DNA from: JBEGTT01 sp041179245
Lineage (GTDB): Bacteria > Pseudomonadota > Gammaproteobacteria > Burkholderiales > Rhodocyclaceae
Direction: 5' to 3'
Assembly (NCBI GenBank): GCA_041179245.1
Contig: JBEGTT010000244.1
Span: 1-9,932 of the forward strand
DNA length: 9,932 nucleotides
Position 1 is the first letter of the stretch; the number at the start of each line of letters is the position of its first letter. A program made the position numbers and the translations under genes. The notes beneath the pieces are model-generated. The model ran no database searches. It saw only the letters and a program-made list of their open reading frames with translations, and was not told the origin of the DNA. Shown here piece after piece: positions 1 to 6,265 of this stretch.

Positions 1-1648
1 CTTTGCCCCGTGCCAATCGACGCACCACCGACACCATCAGATCAATCTCTTCACAGGTATTGTAAAACGCCAGCGAAGGACGAACGGTCGCTTCTACGCC
101 AAATCGACGCAGAATCGGTTGTGCGCAGTGATGGCCAGAGCGCACCGCAATGCCTTCTTCGTTCAGCGCTTTACCCACTTCTTCCGTGGTGTAACCGGCC
201 AACACAAATGAGGCCACACTGGCTTTGTCTGCCGCCGTTCCGATCAAACGCACACCGGGAATCCTCGACAAACCATGCGTCGCATAGACCAGCAGATCAT
301 GTTCGTACCGAGCAATGTTCTCGATACCAATCCGATCCACGTAATCCAGCGCCGCACCCAAACCCACGGCATCGGCGATGTTGCCCGTGCCCGCTTCAAA
401 CTTGTTCGGTGCAGGCTGGAACAGGATTTTCTCGAAGGTCACGTCAGCAATCATATTGCCACCACCTTGCCAAGGTGGCACGGATTCGAGCAAATCCTTC
501 TTGCCATAGACCACGCCAATCCCGGTTGGCCCAAAAATCTTGTGCCCAGAGAACACAAAAAAATCTGCGTCCAAGGCCTGCACGTTAACCCGCAAGTGGG
601 AAACCGATTGCGCACCATCGACCAGCACTTTCGCGCCTGCTGCATGGGCCATATCAATCACCTGCTTAATCGGCGTTACCGTCCCCAGCGCGTTTGAGAC
701 TTGCGTCACCGACACCAGCTTGGTCTTGGGATTCAGCAGCTTTTGCAGTTCATCGAGCTTCAATTGCCCCGAGTCATCCACTGGAATTACGCGGATTTTG
801 GCACCGGTTTGCTGAGCCAACTGCTGCCAAGGCACGATATTCGCGTGGTGTTCGAGCAAAGAAACGATGATCTCGTCGCCTTCGCTGATGTTCTGTATAC
901 CCCACGTTTTGGCAACCAAGTTGATGGCTTCCGTCGCACCGCGTACAAAGATGATTTCATTGGCCGAACCCGCACCAATAAAACGCTGCACTTTGTTTCG
1001 CGCTGACTCATAAGCATCGGTTGCCCGAGCGGCCAATTCATGGGCAGCACGGTGAATATTGGAATTCTCGTGAGCGTAGAAATAGGCCAAGCGGTCAATC
1101 ACGGCTTGTGGCTTTTGCGTGGTTGCGGCGTTATCAAACCAAACCAGCGGCTTGCCATTGACCCGTTCTTGCAGAATCGGAAAGTCCCGACGCACAGCAT
1201 TTACATCAAATGCAGGGCGAGCGGATTCACCAATCTGTGGCACTTTCTGTTGCGCGTTAGCCGGCTCTAAAAAATAGAAACCGCTTGCATTACCCGGCGT
1301 AGAAGGCGAAGAGACAGGCTGGCGATCCGCCGCCAACTCACCTAACAACTGATGCAACTGGGCTTCACCCGGCAAACCAAACGGCTGAGCCGCCACCCGA
1401 TTTTCTGGGATTACCGCTGGCACAAAACTCGGCGGCATACTGACTAAACTTGGCTCTAAGCGTGGAGCGCTTCCCGCACCCAGCGAAGTCGGCAGGTTCG
1501 GCAAGCCCTCAAAGGACAGAGCCGTCCCCGGCAAAGCCTGAAAAAAGGCTGTCGCCAACCGTCCAAGTGTGGCTTCGTCTGGAAGGCCGGGCGGTGTGCG
1601 ACCGCTTAGCCCCTCCACACCATTACTTGTAGGTGTCTGGATAGTCAT
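1..1648 (-). CDS. Encapsulin-cargo cysteine desulfurase (SufS-like, 3' end cut by window edge)
   Basis: PLP enzyme that removes sulfur from L-cysteine, leaving alanine and an enzyme persulfide; predicted cargo of the encapsulin encoded just upstream. 549 codons are visible. Residues about 146-549 form a SufS/NifS class V aminotransferase domain: FDNAATTQKP near 171-180, EHHANIVPW at 266-274, the PLP lysine K370 in SGHKIFGPTG, and the catalytic Cys C508 in RSGHHCAQP. Residues 1-145 are a Pro/Ala/Gly-rich, probably disordered extension absent from ordinary SufS. It contains an amphipathic stretch LGRLATAFFQALPG (28-41) and GFYFL (123-127), which resemble the conserved short motifs of family 2A cargo extensions. 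The ATG at 1648 is the first start after an in-frame stop (TAG at 1664-1666) and overlaps the shell gene by 26 bases, suggesting translational coupling. The Shine-Dalgarno is weak, and a GTG at 1618 is an alternative. E. coli SufS ends about 42 residues after its Cys, so little should be missing. Confidence 0.95.
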   Translation of the reverse strand, partial: MTIQTPTSNGVEGLSGRTPPGLPDEATLGRLATAFFQALPGTALSFEGLPNLPTSLGAGSAPRLEPSLVSMPPSFVPAVIPENRVAAQPFGLPGEAQLHQLLGELAADRQPVSSPSTPGNASGFYFLEPANAQQKVPQIGESARPAFDVNAVRRDFPILQERVNGKPLVWFDNAATTQKPQAVIDRLAYFYAHENSNIHRAAHELAARATDAYESARNKVQRFIGAGSANEIIFVRGATEAINLVAKTWGIQNISEGDEIIVSLLEHHANIVPWQQLAQQTGAKIRVIPVDDSGQLKLDELQKLLNPKTKLVSVTQVSNALGTVTPIKQVIDMAHAAGAKVLVDGAQSVSHLRVNVQALDADFFVFSGHKIFGPTGIGVVYGKKDLLESVPPWQGGGNMIADVTFEKILFQPAPNKFEAGTGNIADAVGLGAALDYVDRIGIENIARYEHDLLVYATHGLSRIPGVRLIGTAADKASVASFVLAGYTTEEVGKALNEEGIAVRSGHHCAQPILRRFGVEATVRPSLAFYNTCEEIDLMVSVVRRLARGK

Positions 1649-2549
1649 GGTACTTGCCAATCTCTACATCTTCGAGAACTGCCAGCGCATCAGGAACCAG
1701 AATGGCCAATGAGCAATACAGTGAAATCAGGTAAGAAGCGATGGCGTTACGGTTGATACCCATGAAACGAACGGACAAACCGGGGCTTTGTTCGCCGGCC
1801 AAACCAGGCTGGAACAAGCCAACAACACCTTGACGCTTGTCACCAACACGCAACAGCAGAATCTTGGTTTTGCCACCATCAACCGGGATCTTGTCCGATG
1901 GGATCAATGGAATGCCACGCCACGTAATGAACTGCGAACCAAACAAAGAAACGGTCGGTGGAGGTGTGCCACGGCGAGTACATTCACGGCCGAAAGCCGC
2001 TATTGCCAGTGGGTGAGCCAAGAAGAAAGCCGGTTCTTTCCATACTTTGGTTAGCAGGTCATCCAAATCATCAGGAGTTGGCGCGCCAGTCAGCGTGGAA
2101 ATACGCTGTTCATCAGCCACATTCGCCAGCAGACCGTAATCTGGGTTGTTAATCAACTCGGACTCTTGGCGCTCTTTAATCGTTTCAATGGTCAGGCGGA
2201 GTTGTTCTTTGATCTGGTCGTGCGGGCTGCTATACAAATCTGAAACGCGAGTGTGCACATCCAGAATGGTGTTAACTGCATTCAGGAAGTATTCGCGAGG
2301 TTGTTCGTCGTAATCAACGAAGGTATTTGGTAGTTCAGACTCATCACGTTGCGAACATGCAACACGAACATCTTGCGGATTTTTGACCGTATTTAAACGG
2401 AAGATACCGGCTTCGACAGGTTGCCATTGCAGCAAATGAACCAGCCAACGAGGTGTAATAGTCGATAGTTGGGCGGTTGTTTTTGTGGCATTCGCTAGCT
2501 GCCGTGCGGCGCTATCACCCAGCGCTGTGGGTTCTACATGTGTTGCCAT
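1623..2549 (-). CDS. Family 2A encapsulin shell protein (SrpI-like)
   Basis: Predicted shell subunit with an HK97 phage capsid-type fold that self-assembles into a cytoplasmic nanocompartment around the cysteine desulfurase. The 308-residue length fits the family, as does the overall pattern: an N-terminal arm with TALGDSAARQLANATKT (8-24), a TPRWLVHLL stretch, a long helical stretch around HTRVSDLYSSPHDQIKEQLR, the AFGRECTRRGTPPPTV region, and a C-terminal part with LLRVGDKRQGVVGLFQPG. No signal peptide or membrane segment is present. The start ATG has a good ribosome binding site (AAGGAG, 8-base spacing). The gene sits 45 bases after the rhodanese gene and overlaps the desulfurase gene. Identification rests on recognising SrpI-like sequence plus the diagnostic desulfurase neighbour. 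It was originally annotated in cyanobacteria as a sulfur-regulated plasmid protein, so expression under sulfur limitation is plausible but not visible here. Confidence 0.93.
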   Translation of the reverse strand: MATHVEPTALGDSAARQLANATKTTAQLSTITPRWLVHLLQWQPVEAGIFRLNTVKNPQDVRVACSQRDESELPNTFVDYDEQPREYFLNAVNTILDVHTRVSDLYSSPHDQIKEQLRLTIETIKERQESELINNPDYGLLANVADEQRISTLTGAPTPDDLDDLLTKVWKEPAFFLAHPLAIAAFGRECTRRGTPPPTVSLFGSQFITWRGIPLIPSDKIPVDGGKTKILLLRVGDKRQGVVGLFQPGLAGEQSPGLSVRFMGINRNAIASYLISLYCSLAILVPDALAVLEDVEIGKYHDYPDTYK

Positions 2550-2594
2550 ATTGATGACTCCTTAAAAAGTCAGTTGAAAAATTGACATCGAAAA

Positions 2595-3098
2595 TTAGTC
2601 TTGAATCCACAGCAGACCTGCGTGACGCCATCCATTAAAGCCTCCGCGACGCTGCAGTTCGTCCAAGTCCCCCTCAAACCCTTCGAGGATATTGAATACG
2701 TTTTTGAATCCCGCTTTGGTAGCAGCTTCCGCAGCAGCAGCGGAACGCTTACCGGATCGACAGAGCAGAAAAATGACGTCGTCTTTGCCCGCTTTGGCCT
2801 CTAGCTCTTTGACAAACCGGGGATTTCGAGATAACGACAAACCGGTCATCCAAGGCACATGCTTGGTTTCCGGTACATGTCCAACAAACTTGCGCTCTTC
2901 AGCAGTACGCACATCCACCAGCACCGCTTCGCCTTCGGAAAACAACGCCCATGCCACTTGTGGTGTCACGCTGCCGGCAAACGGAACCCCATCGATTACC
3001 GCCTGTTCCCGAGCTTTTTCCAGAACGGATAAGGCAGCGACGGAAAGTTCAGTACTTGCAGGGGATGTCTGCTGGCGTTGAGCTTCAGCATTCGACAT
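2595..3098 (-). CDS. Cytoplasmic rhodanese-domain sulfurtransferase
   Basis: Single-domain rhodanese, first gene of the encapsulin operon; it transfers sulfane sulfur through a cysteine persulfide. The rhodanese fold runs from about residue 44 to 160, with VLVDVRTAEERKFVGHVP early in the domain and the active loop CRSGKRS. C113 is the nucleophile and R118 the conserved loop arginine. The six-position loop is of the size that usually binds sulfur rather than phosphate compounds. Residues 1-43 are an extra helical, Ala/Gln-rich stretch, and there is no signal peptide, so it acts in the cytoplasm. The C-terminus WRHAGLLWIQD is typical of small rhodaneses. A GAAGGG sequence lies about 9 bases before the ATG. 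Rhodaneses are recurrent partners in family 2A encapsulin loci, where they could accept sulfur from, or deliver it to, the compartment; that direction is inference. Confidence 0.93.
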   Translation of the reverse strand: MSNAEAQRQQTSPASTELSVAALSVLEKAREQAVIDGVPFAGSVTPQVAWALFSEGEAVLVDVRTAEERKFVGHVPETKHVPWMTGLSLSRNPRFVKELEAKAGKDDVIFLLCRSGKRSAAAAEAATKAGFKNVFNILEGFEGDLDELQRRGGFNGWRHAGLLWIQD

Positions 3099-3126
3099 AT
3101 CAATATCCCTTCACAGAAAAATATCC

Positions 3127-3156
3127 AAAAAAAAAACGGCACCAACCAAGGTGCCG
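3127..3156 (-). terminator. Strong intrinsic terminator facing the encapsulin operon
   Basis: A 7-bp GC-rich stem CGGCACC/GGTGCCG (3137-3143 with 3150-3156) and a 6-base loop are followed, on the minus strand, by ten uninterrupted T residues (A tract at 3127-3136). This is a textbook Rho-independent terminator. It lies about 107 bases after the stop of the membrane-protein gene and only about 28 bases before the rhodanese ATG. It may simply end the upstream transcript. If the operon promoter lies upstream of it, it would act as an attenuator. A weak promoter overlapping it (TTGGTG and TATTTT separated by 16 bases) could instead start transcription right after it, but those boxes are poor. Confidence 0.78.
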
Positions 3157-3166
3157 CGATGTCAGT

Positions 3167-3187
3167 GGCGTCAATTTAATTGCCGCC
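3167..3187. promoter_or_regulatory. 21-bp imperfect inverted repeat upstream of the encapsulin operon
   Basis: The plus strand reads GGCG-T-CAAT-TTA-ATTG-C-CGCC: two 9-base arms with a single mismatched pair around a 3-base centre. It sits 11 bases upstream, in the minus-strand direction, of the terminator stem and about 70 bases before the rhodanese ATG. The symmetry and length fit a dimeric repressor or activator site. As RNA it could also form a small hairpin next to the terminator. No known operator consensus was matched. Confidence 0.35.
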
Positions 3188-3262
3188 GTTATTCACGCAA
3201 ACGAATAAAAATTTAGAACCTTATAACCAAACCATGACTTTGCATTTTACAAAATCGTATGA

Positions 3263-3820
3263 CTAACTCTCCTCCGGGGTATAGCTCCACTTTGGAATCA
3301 CCAGAAAAATAATCACGGATAAAACGGCCACGCCCGCAGAAAACCAGAAGGCCCATGGTGACTCTGCAATTCTTTGCGGGTAGATATTTAGCACTGCGCC
3401 CAACCCAATCGTATTACCACCAGCAACCAGCACCGCAGTGGCGTAATCATGGAATCGCCGCGCATGGTTCGCCCCCAAGGCCCATCTGGCATGGGTGTTG
3501 TAACTGGGCAGATATTCCTGCGCGTTTTCCAAACGTTCAAGGGCCGACAAAAATCGCCTTAAATTGGTAATAGCCCGCTCTGCTTTGTATTGCAAAAACG
3601 CCAACGCCACTGATGCTACTGGAAAACCCAACAGCAGCCATTCAACAGGCACATTGCCAGAATCTGCGCTGGGCTTTAAAGCCACGAGGGCAGCCAATAA
3701 ACTCACCACCAAGGTTACGTACAAAGCCAAAGCCTGCTGACGCTGGTTGATCCGCGCATTGACTTCCTGATAAGCCGCGATGAAACGGTAATTGGCATCC
3801 ACTATCATTTTATTTCCCAC
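3263..3820 (-). CDS. Four-helix membrane protein of unknown function
   Basis: Not recognised as a named family. The 185-residue protein has four clear hydrophobic helices at about 30-48, 60-77, 126-146 and 156-175. They form two hairpins separated by a hydrophilic, Arg-rich middle segment (79-125) that contains ITNLRRFLSALERLENAQEYLP and is probably helical and cytoplasmic. There is no signal peptide and no catalytic motif, so it is probably an inner-membrane protein. The GTG start at 3820 is preceded by AAAGGA with 8-base spacing. An in-frame ATG four codons later (3808) is an alternative. It is transcribed in the same direction as the encapsulin operon, but a strong terminator separates them, so shared function is not implied. 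A small SLATT-like or other accessory membrane domain is possible but unproven. Confidence 0.72.
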   Translation of the reverse strand: MGNKMIVDANYRFIAAYQEVNARINQRQQALALYVTLVVSLLAALVALKPSADSGNVPVEWLLLGFPVASVALAFLQYKAERAITNLRRFLSALERLENAQEYLPSYNTHARWALGANHARRFHDYATAVLVAGGNTIGLGAVLNIYPQRIAESPWAFWFSAGVAVLSVIIFLVIPKWSYTPEES

Positions 3821-4041
3821 CGCAATTTTCCTTTGCCCATGTGTATTTCCGAATCATCTTAGAAGTAGTCGCACTGGCGACCAACGACTTTTTCCGAATA
3901 AGGGAATTCAAACTCCCGGAGGCCGTACATCGACTATCGAATATAGGCAAAAAACAATAACGATATACGCAAAATTTCGTTTGCCTCAGCAGATTCTCAC
4001 ACTAGCCTTAGCTCGTTTGATAACACTGATGAGCAACGACG
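3821..4041. other. Divergent intergenic region, no gene seen
   Basis: This stretch separates the minus-strand membrane-protein gene from the plus-strand small-protein/ArsR pair, so it should carry promoters for both. It is AT-rich around 3935-3990. No convincing -35/-10 pair was found on either strand. TTTCCGAAT occurs at about 3845 and TTTTCCGAAT at about 3890, a weak direct repeat 45 bases apart. A short open frame at 4029-4070, starting MSNDDVDSRLPEG, leads into the next gene in a different frame. Confidence 0.4.
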
Positions 4042-4365
4042 ATGTCGATAGCAGACTGCCGGAGGGATGAATTCGCTGACTTAACCACCCTTCAACAAAA
4101 TGCCCTAAGAAAATTGCTGGACCAACCCGATTTCACCCCAGGTGAAGTGGCTCGGCTAGGTTACGTAAAACTTCAACGAGCTGAAGGCATCGGCAACAAA
4201 GGGTTAAAGAGCATCATTAACTGGCTGGCAACTCATGGCTACGAGCTAGCGCCGCAGCGCAACGAAAAAAGAGATCAAACCAACAATAAAAAAATCAAAA
4301 AAGCCCTAGAGCTACTCCAGTCACATGGTTATCAGATTGACCAACCTGACTCCGCCTCCACCTAA
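4042..4365 (+). CDS. Small helix-hairpin-helix protein resembling the RNAP alpha C-terminal domain
   Basis: A 107-residue soluble protein. Residues about 36-70 (VARLGYVKLQRAEGIGNKGL followed by KSIINWLATHGYEL) match the pattern of the RNA polymerase alpha C-terminal domain and other HhH nucleic-acid-binding units: a helix, a GIGNKG hairpin turn, a helix, and an ending of the form L..HGY.L. A Lys/Asn-rich linker (74-87) is followed by a second segment ending LLQSHGYQI that echoes the first ending, hinting at a degenerate duplication. Nucleic-acid binding is therefore plausible; no enzyme motif is seen. The ATG at 4042 is the only in-frame ATG near the 5' end but lacks a Shine-Dalgarno. The better upstream start at 4029 is one frame off (see findings), so the N-terminus is uncertain. 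It lies 28 bases before the ArsR-type gene and is probably cotranscribed with it. Confidence 0.7.
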   Translation: MSIADCRRDEFADLTTLQQNALRKLLDQPDFTPGEVARLGYVKLQRAEGIGNKGLKSIINWLATHGYELAPQRNEKRDQTNNKKIKKALELLQSHGYQIDQPDSAST

Positions 4366-4393
4366 GTAAAAAGCAAAGATCGAATCCCGCCCT

Positions 4394-4708
4394 ATGGCAA
4401 ATGAATCCACCGATCTACTTTTGGCGACAAAAATCATTGCCGATTGCAATGACAAAGAAATCGATTTAATGGCACGGCGGATTAAGGTGCTATCCCATCC
4501 ACTACGCCTCAAAATTGCCCTTATGCTCACCGAGGGTGAGTTGTCTGTTAACGAGATATTCGAAAAAATCGGAACAAGCCAGCCGAACATTTCTCATCAT
4601 CTGCTAACCCTTCACGATTTGAACCTCCTGAAATCTCGCAAAGTCCATAACCGTGTGTTTTATTCAATCGCTAACCCACGTTTAATAGAGCTCCTTGGCT
4701 TCATTTGA
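4394..4708 (+). CDS. ArsR/SmtB-type winged-helix transcriptional regulator
   Basis: A compact 104-residue DNA-binding protein. A first helix pair with LSHPLRLKIALML (33-45) leads into a helix-turn-helix, with LSVNEIFEKIG (50-60) and recognition helix TSQPNISHHLLTLHDLNLL (61-79). A wing around KSRKVHNRVFYSI (80-92) follows. The arrangement and SQPNISHHL are typical of ArsR-family repressors, which bind DNA as dimers. The canonical metal sites are absent: there is no CxC in the first HTH helix and no Asp/His set in the C-terminal helix, which is very short here. The only cysteine is C18, so the two-Cys persulfide switch of BigR/SqrR is also missing and the signal is unknown. The Shine-Dalgarno is weak, suggesting coupling to the small gene 28 bases upstream. 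Likely targets are its own operon or the neighbouring divergent genes. Confidence 0.9.
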   Translation: MANESTDLLLATKIIADCNDKEIDLMARRIKVLSHPLRLKIALMLTEGELSVNEIFEKIGTSQPNISHHLLTLHDLNLLKSRKVHNRVFYSIANPRLIELLGFI

Positions 4709-4754
4709 GGCCCTTCTTGCCTTTGAGCATCATTTTCTTCAGACAGTTGGAAGA

Positions 4755-4781
4755 GAAAGGCAACCGCTGTGGTTACCTTTC
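4755..4781. terminator. Stem-loop between convergent genes
   Basis: GAAAGG-C-AACC pairs with GGTT-A-CCTTTC around loop GCTGT: ten pairs with one internal C/A mismatch. It lies between the end of the plus-strand ArsR-type gene and the end of the minus-strand hydrolase gene, where a bidirectional terminator is expected. Neither side carries a good T tract, so efficiency is doubtful. Confidence 0.45.
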
Positions 4782-4795
4782 CTGATTCCGCTTAA

Positions 4796-6253
4796 TTACT
4801 TAGCGATACCGATGTAGGCACGCAGGTCGTCCAGCGTCACCACTTTCGGCCCATGCAGTGCTGCAATCCGTTCAACATTTAGATTCAGGCGCTGAATGTT
4901 TTCGTAGAGATTCACCGAATAGGGATTAGCCGGGATAGGTGGTGAAACATTGGCAGGTAGCGGTGTGTAAGCGTCGGCTTCAATCAAGATTTTTTCAGCC
5001 GGCAAATACACAAAAGCAAAACCGTCTGCATGCCCGCTGCCAGCCAGCGTATGGACCTCAACTGAACGCTTACCGTCGGAAAGCACATGTTTATCCGTAA
5101 AGCTTACAAAATTCGGCCGTTTACTTGATTTGGACAACTGGTCAGGACTCAGCGCATGTGACTGACCCCAGATTTTTTCGTAATACGCCTTGTCTAGCTG
5201 ATGCGTCACAATCGACGCACCCGCATCGACAAAGGTTCTCAAGCCGCCCGAATGGTCAAAATGATGATGGGTATTCACCAAATACTTAATCGGCTTCCCC
5301 GGAATCGTTTCCTTGATCTTGGCAATGAGTGCCTCTGAGCGAGCCTCATTCAGCGGCGCTTCAACCAGAATGACGTGATCCTTCTGCTCAATCGCCACAC
5401 TGTGGTGAGTGCCGCCCGTCAGGTAATAAACCCCTTCTGAGAGTTTGTTAACAACGACATTAACCGGCGGTAACACATCGGCTTTACCCGCTTCCACTGG
5501 GGCATTAAACGTAAGCGCCGGATTCAAGCTAACGGATGAAACCTGCAAATCAAGTACTGGAAATCCCCCTTGATTTCGAGTGATCTGCGCCGGGAATTTA
5601 ACGCCGCCAAAATCCTTGTAATCCGAATATTTGGTTTCAAACAAAGTATCACCAAGCACAGGACTATCAATCCAGGTCTGGACACTTTCTAGTTGATTTT
5701 GCTCATTAATCACACCTACATAGCGATATTTGCCATGCACACTAAATGTGACCTGAACCTTGTTTTGACCAAAGGCTTCACTTTTCCCATGATGCTCAAG
5801 CGCTGCTTTAACAAAGCCCTGTGGCGTTGACCAAATTTCAGCCAAACGTTCTTCAACAGCAGCTAGCTGGGCAGTCACTGAACCATTCGGCGCAAGGCTC
5901 CAAGCAACGCCACTACTAACGCGCTGATCTACTCTTTGCTCAACGGGTTGAGGACGAACACGCTCAGGAACAATGGTTTGCAAACGAGAGATTTGTACCC
6001 GTGCGGCAGGCTGGTCAAAATTAATCAAAGCACGGTAGGCATTCACATCGAACTGAGGCCAAGCCTGCGTGGGATTGGGAGCTTGACCGAACTGAAACCA
6101 TTTTCCAGTGGCATTGAATTCAATCGAAGTCGTTTTTGCCGCGCCTAATAATTCGGCAGCTTCCTGCAAGGACGCAGCAGAAACCGGTGCACTCACCGCC
6201 AGCACCAACAATGCCGCCGCAAACCCTATGGTTGATAAGGGAGTTTTTTGCAT
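4796..6253 (-). CDS. Exported metallo-beta-lactamase-fold hydrolase
   Basis: A secreted, probably periplasmic metal-dependent hydrolase with unknown substrate. Numbering is for the 485-residue form starting at 6253. Residues 1-26 are a signal peptide (hydrophobic AAALLVLAVSAPVSA, then cut). Residues about 27-255 form a beta-rich domain resembling the LolA-like fold, with YSDYKDFGGVKFPAQ as its clearest piece. The MBL domain follows from about 270, with NTHHHFDHSGG giving ligands H329, H331, D333 and H334, then H408 in GSGHADG, D427 in IEADAYTP and H467 in LHGP. The dinuclear site is therefore complete. The start was chosen because AAGGGGAG sits 6 bases before the ATG at 6253 but touches the upstream ATG at 6259. 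The gene follows the Cys-less rhodanese by a few bases in one operon. SoxH-like and persulfide-dioxygenase-like MBL enzymes associate with rhodaneses, so a sulfur-related substrate is a reasonable guess. Confidence 0.92.
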   Translation of the reverse strand: MQKTPLSTIGFAAALLVLAVSAPVSAASLQEAAELLGAAKTTSIEFNATGKWFQFGQAPNPTQAWPQFDVNAYRALINFDQPAARVQISRLQTIVPERVRPQPVEQRVDQRVSSGVAWSLAPNGSVTAQLAAVEERLAEIWSTPQGFVKAALEHHGKSEAFGQNKVQVTFSVHGKYRYVGVINEQNQLESVQTWIDSPVLGDTLFETKYSDYKDFGGVKFPAQITRNQGGFPVLDLQVSSVSLNPALTFNAPVEAGKADVLPPVNVVVNKLSEGVYYLTGGTHHSVAIEQKDHVILVEAPLNEARSEALIAKIKETIPGKPIKYLVNTHHHFDHSGGLRTFVDAGASIVTHQLDKAYYEKIWGQSHALSPDQLSKSSKRPNFVSFTDKHVLSDGKRSVEVHTLAGSGHADGFAFVYLPAEKILIEADAYTPLPANVSPPIPANPYSVNLYENIQRLNLNVERIAALHGPKVVTLDDLRAYIGIAK

Positions 6254-6265
6254 TTTCATCTCCCC

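Noticed and set aside
1616..1623. TAATG stop/start overlap as the desulfurase start
   Set aside because: The ATG at 1623 is followed after four codons by a stop (ATG GTG TGG AGG GGC TAA) and is not in the desulfurase frame; the in-frame ATG at 1648 is used instead.
2601..3081. Plus-strand open frames opposite the cytoplasmic rhodanese
   Set aside because: They are antisense to a gene with an intact active-site motif and ribosome binding site, and show Ser/Arg/Thr-rich shadow composition.
4061..4084. GGAGGG followed by ATG as a gene start
   Set aside because: The ATG at 4067 reads only four more codons before TAA, and the purine run is not spaced from any in-frame start of the HhH gene.
4394..4708. 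Identification of the regulator as BigR/SqrR (persulfide sensor)
   Set aside because: Those sensors need two conserved cysteines; only one (C18), in an unstructured N-terminal position, is present.
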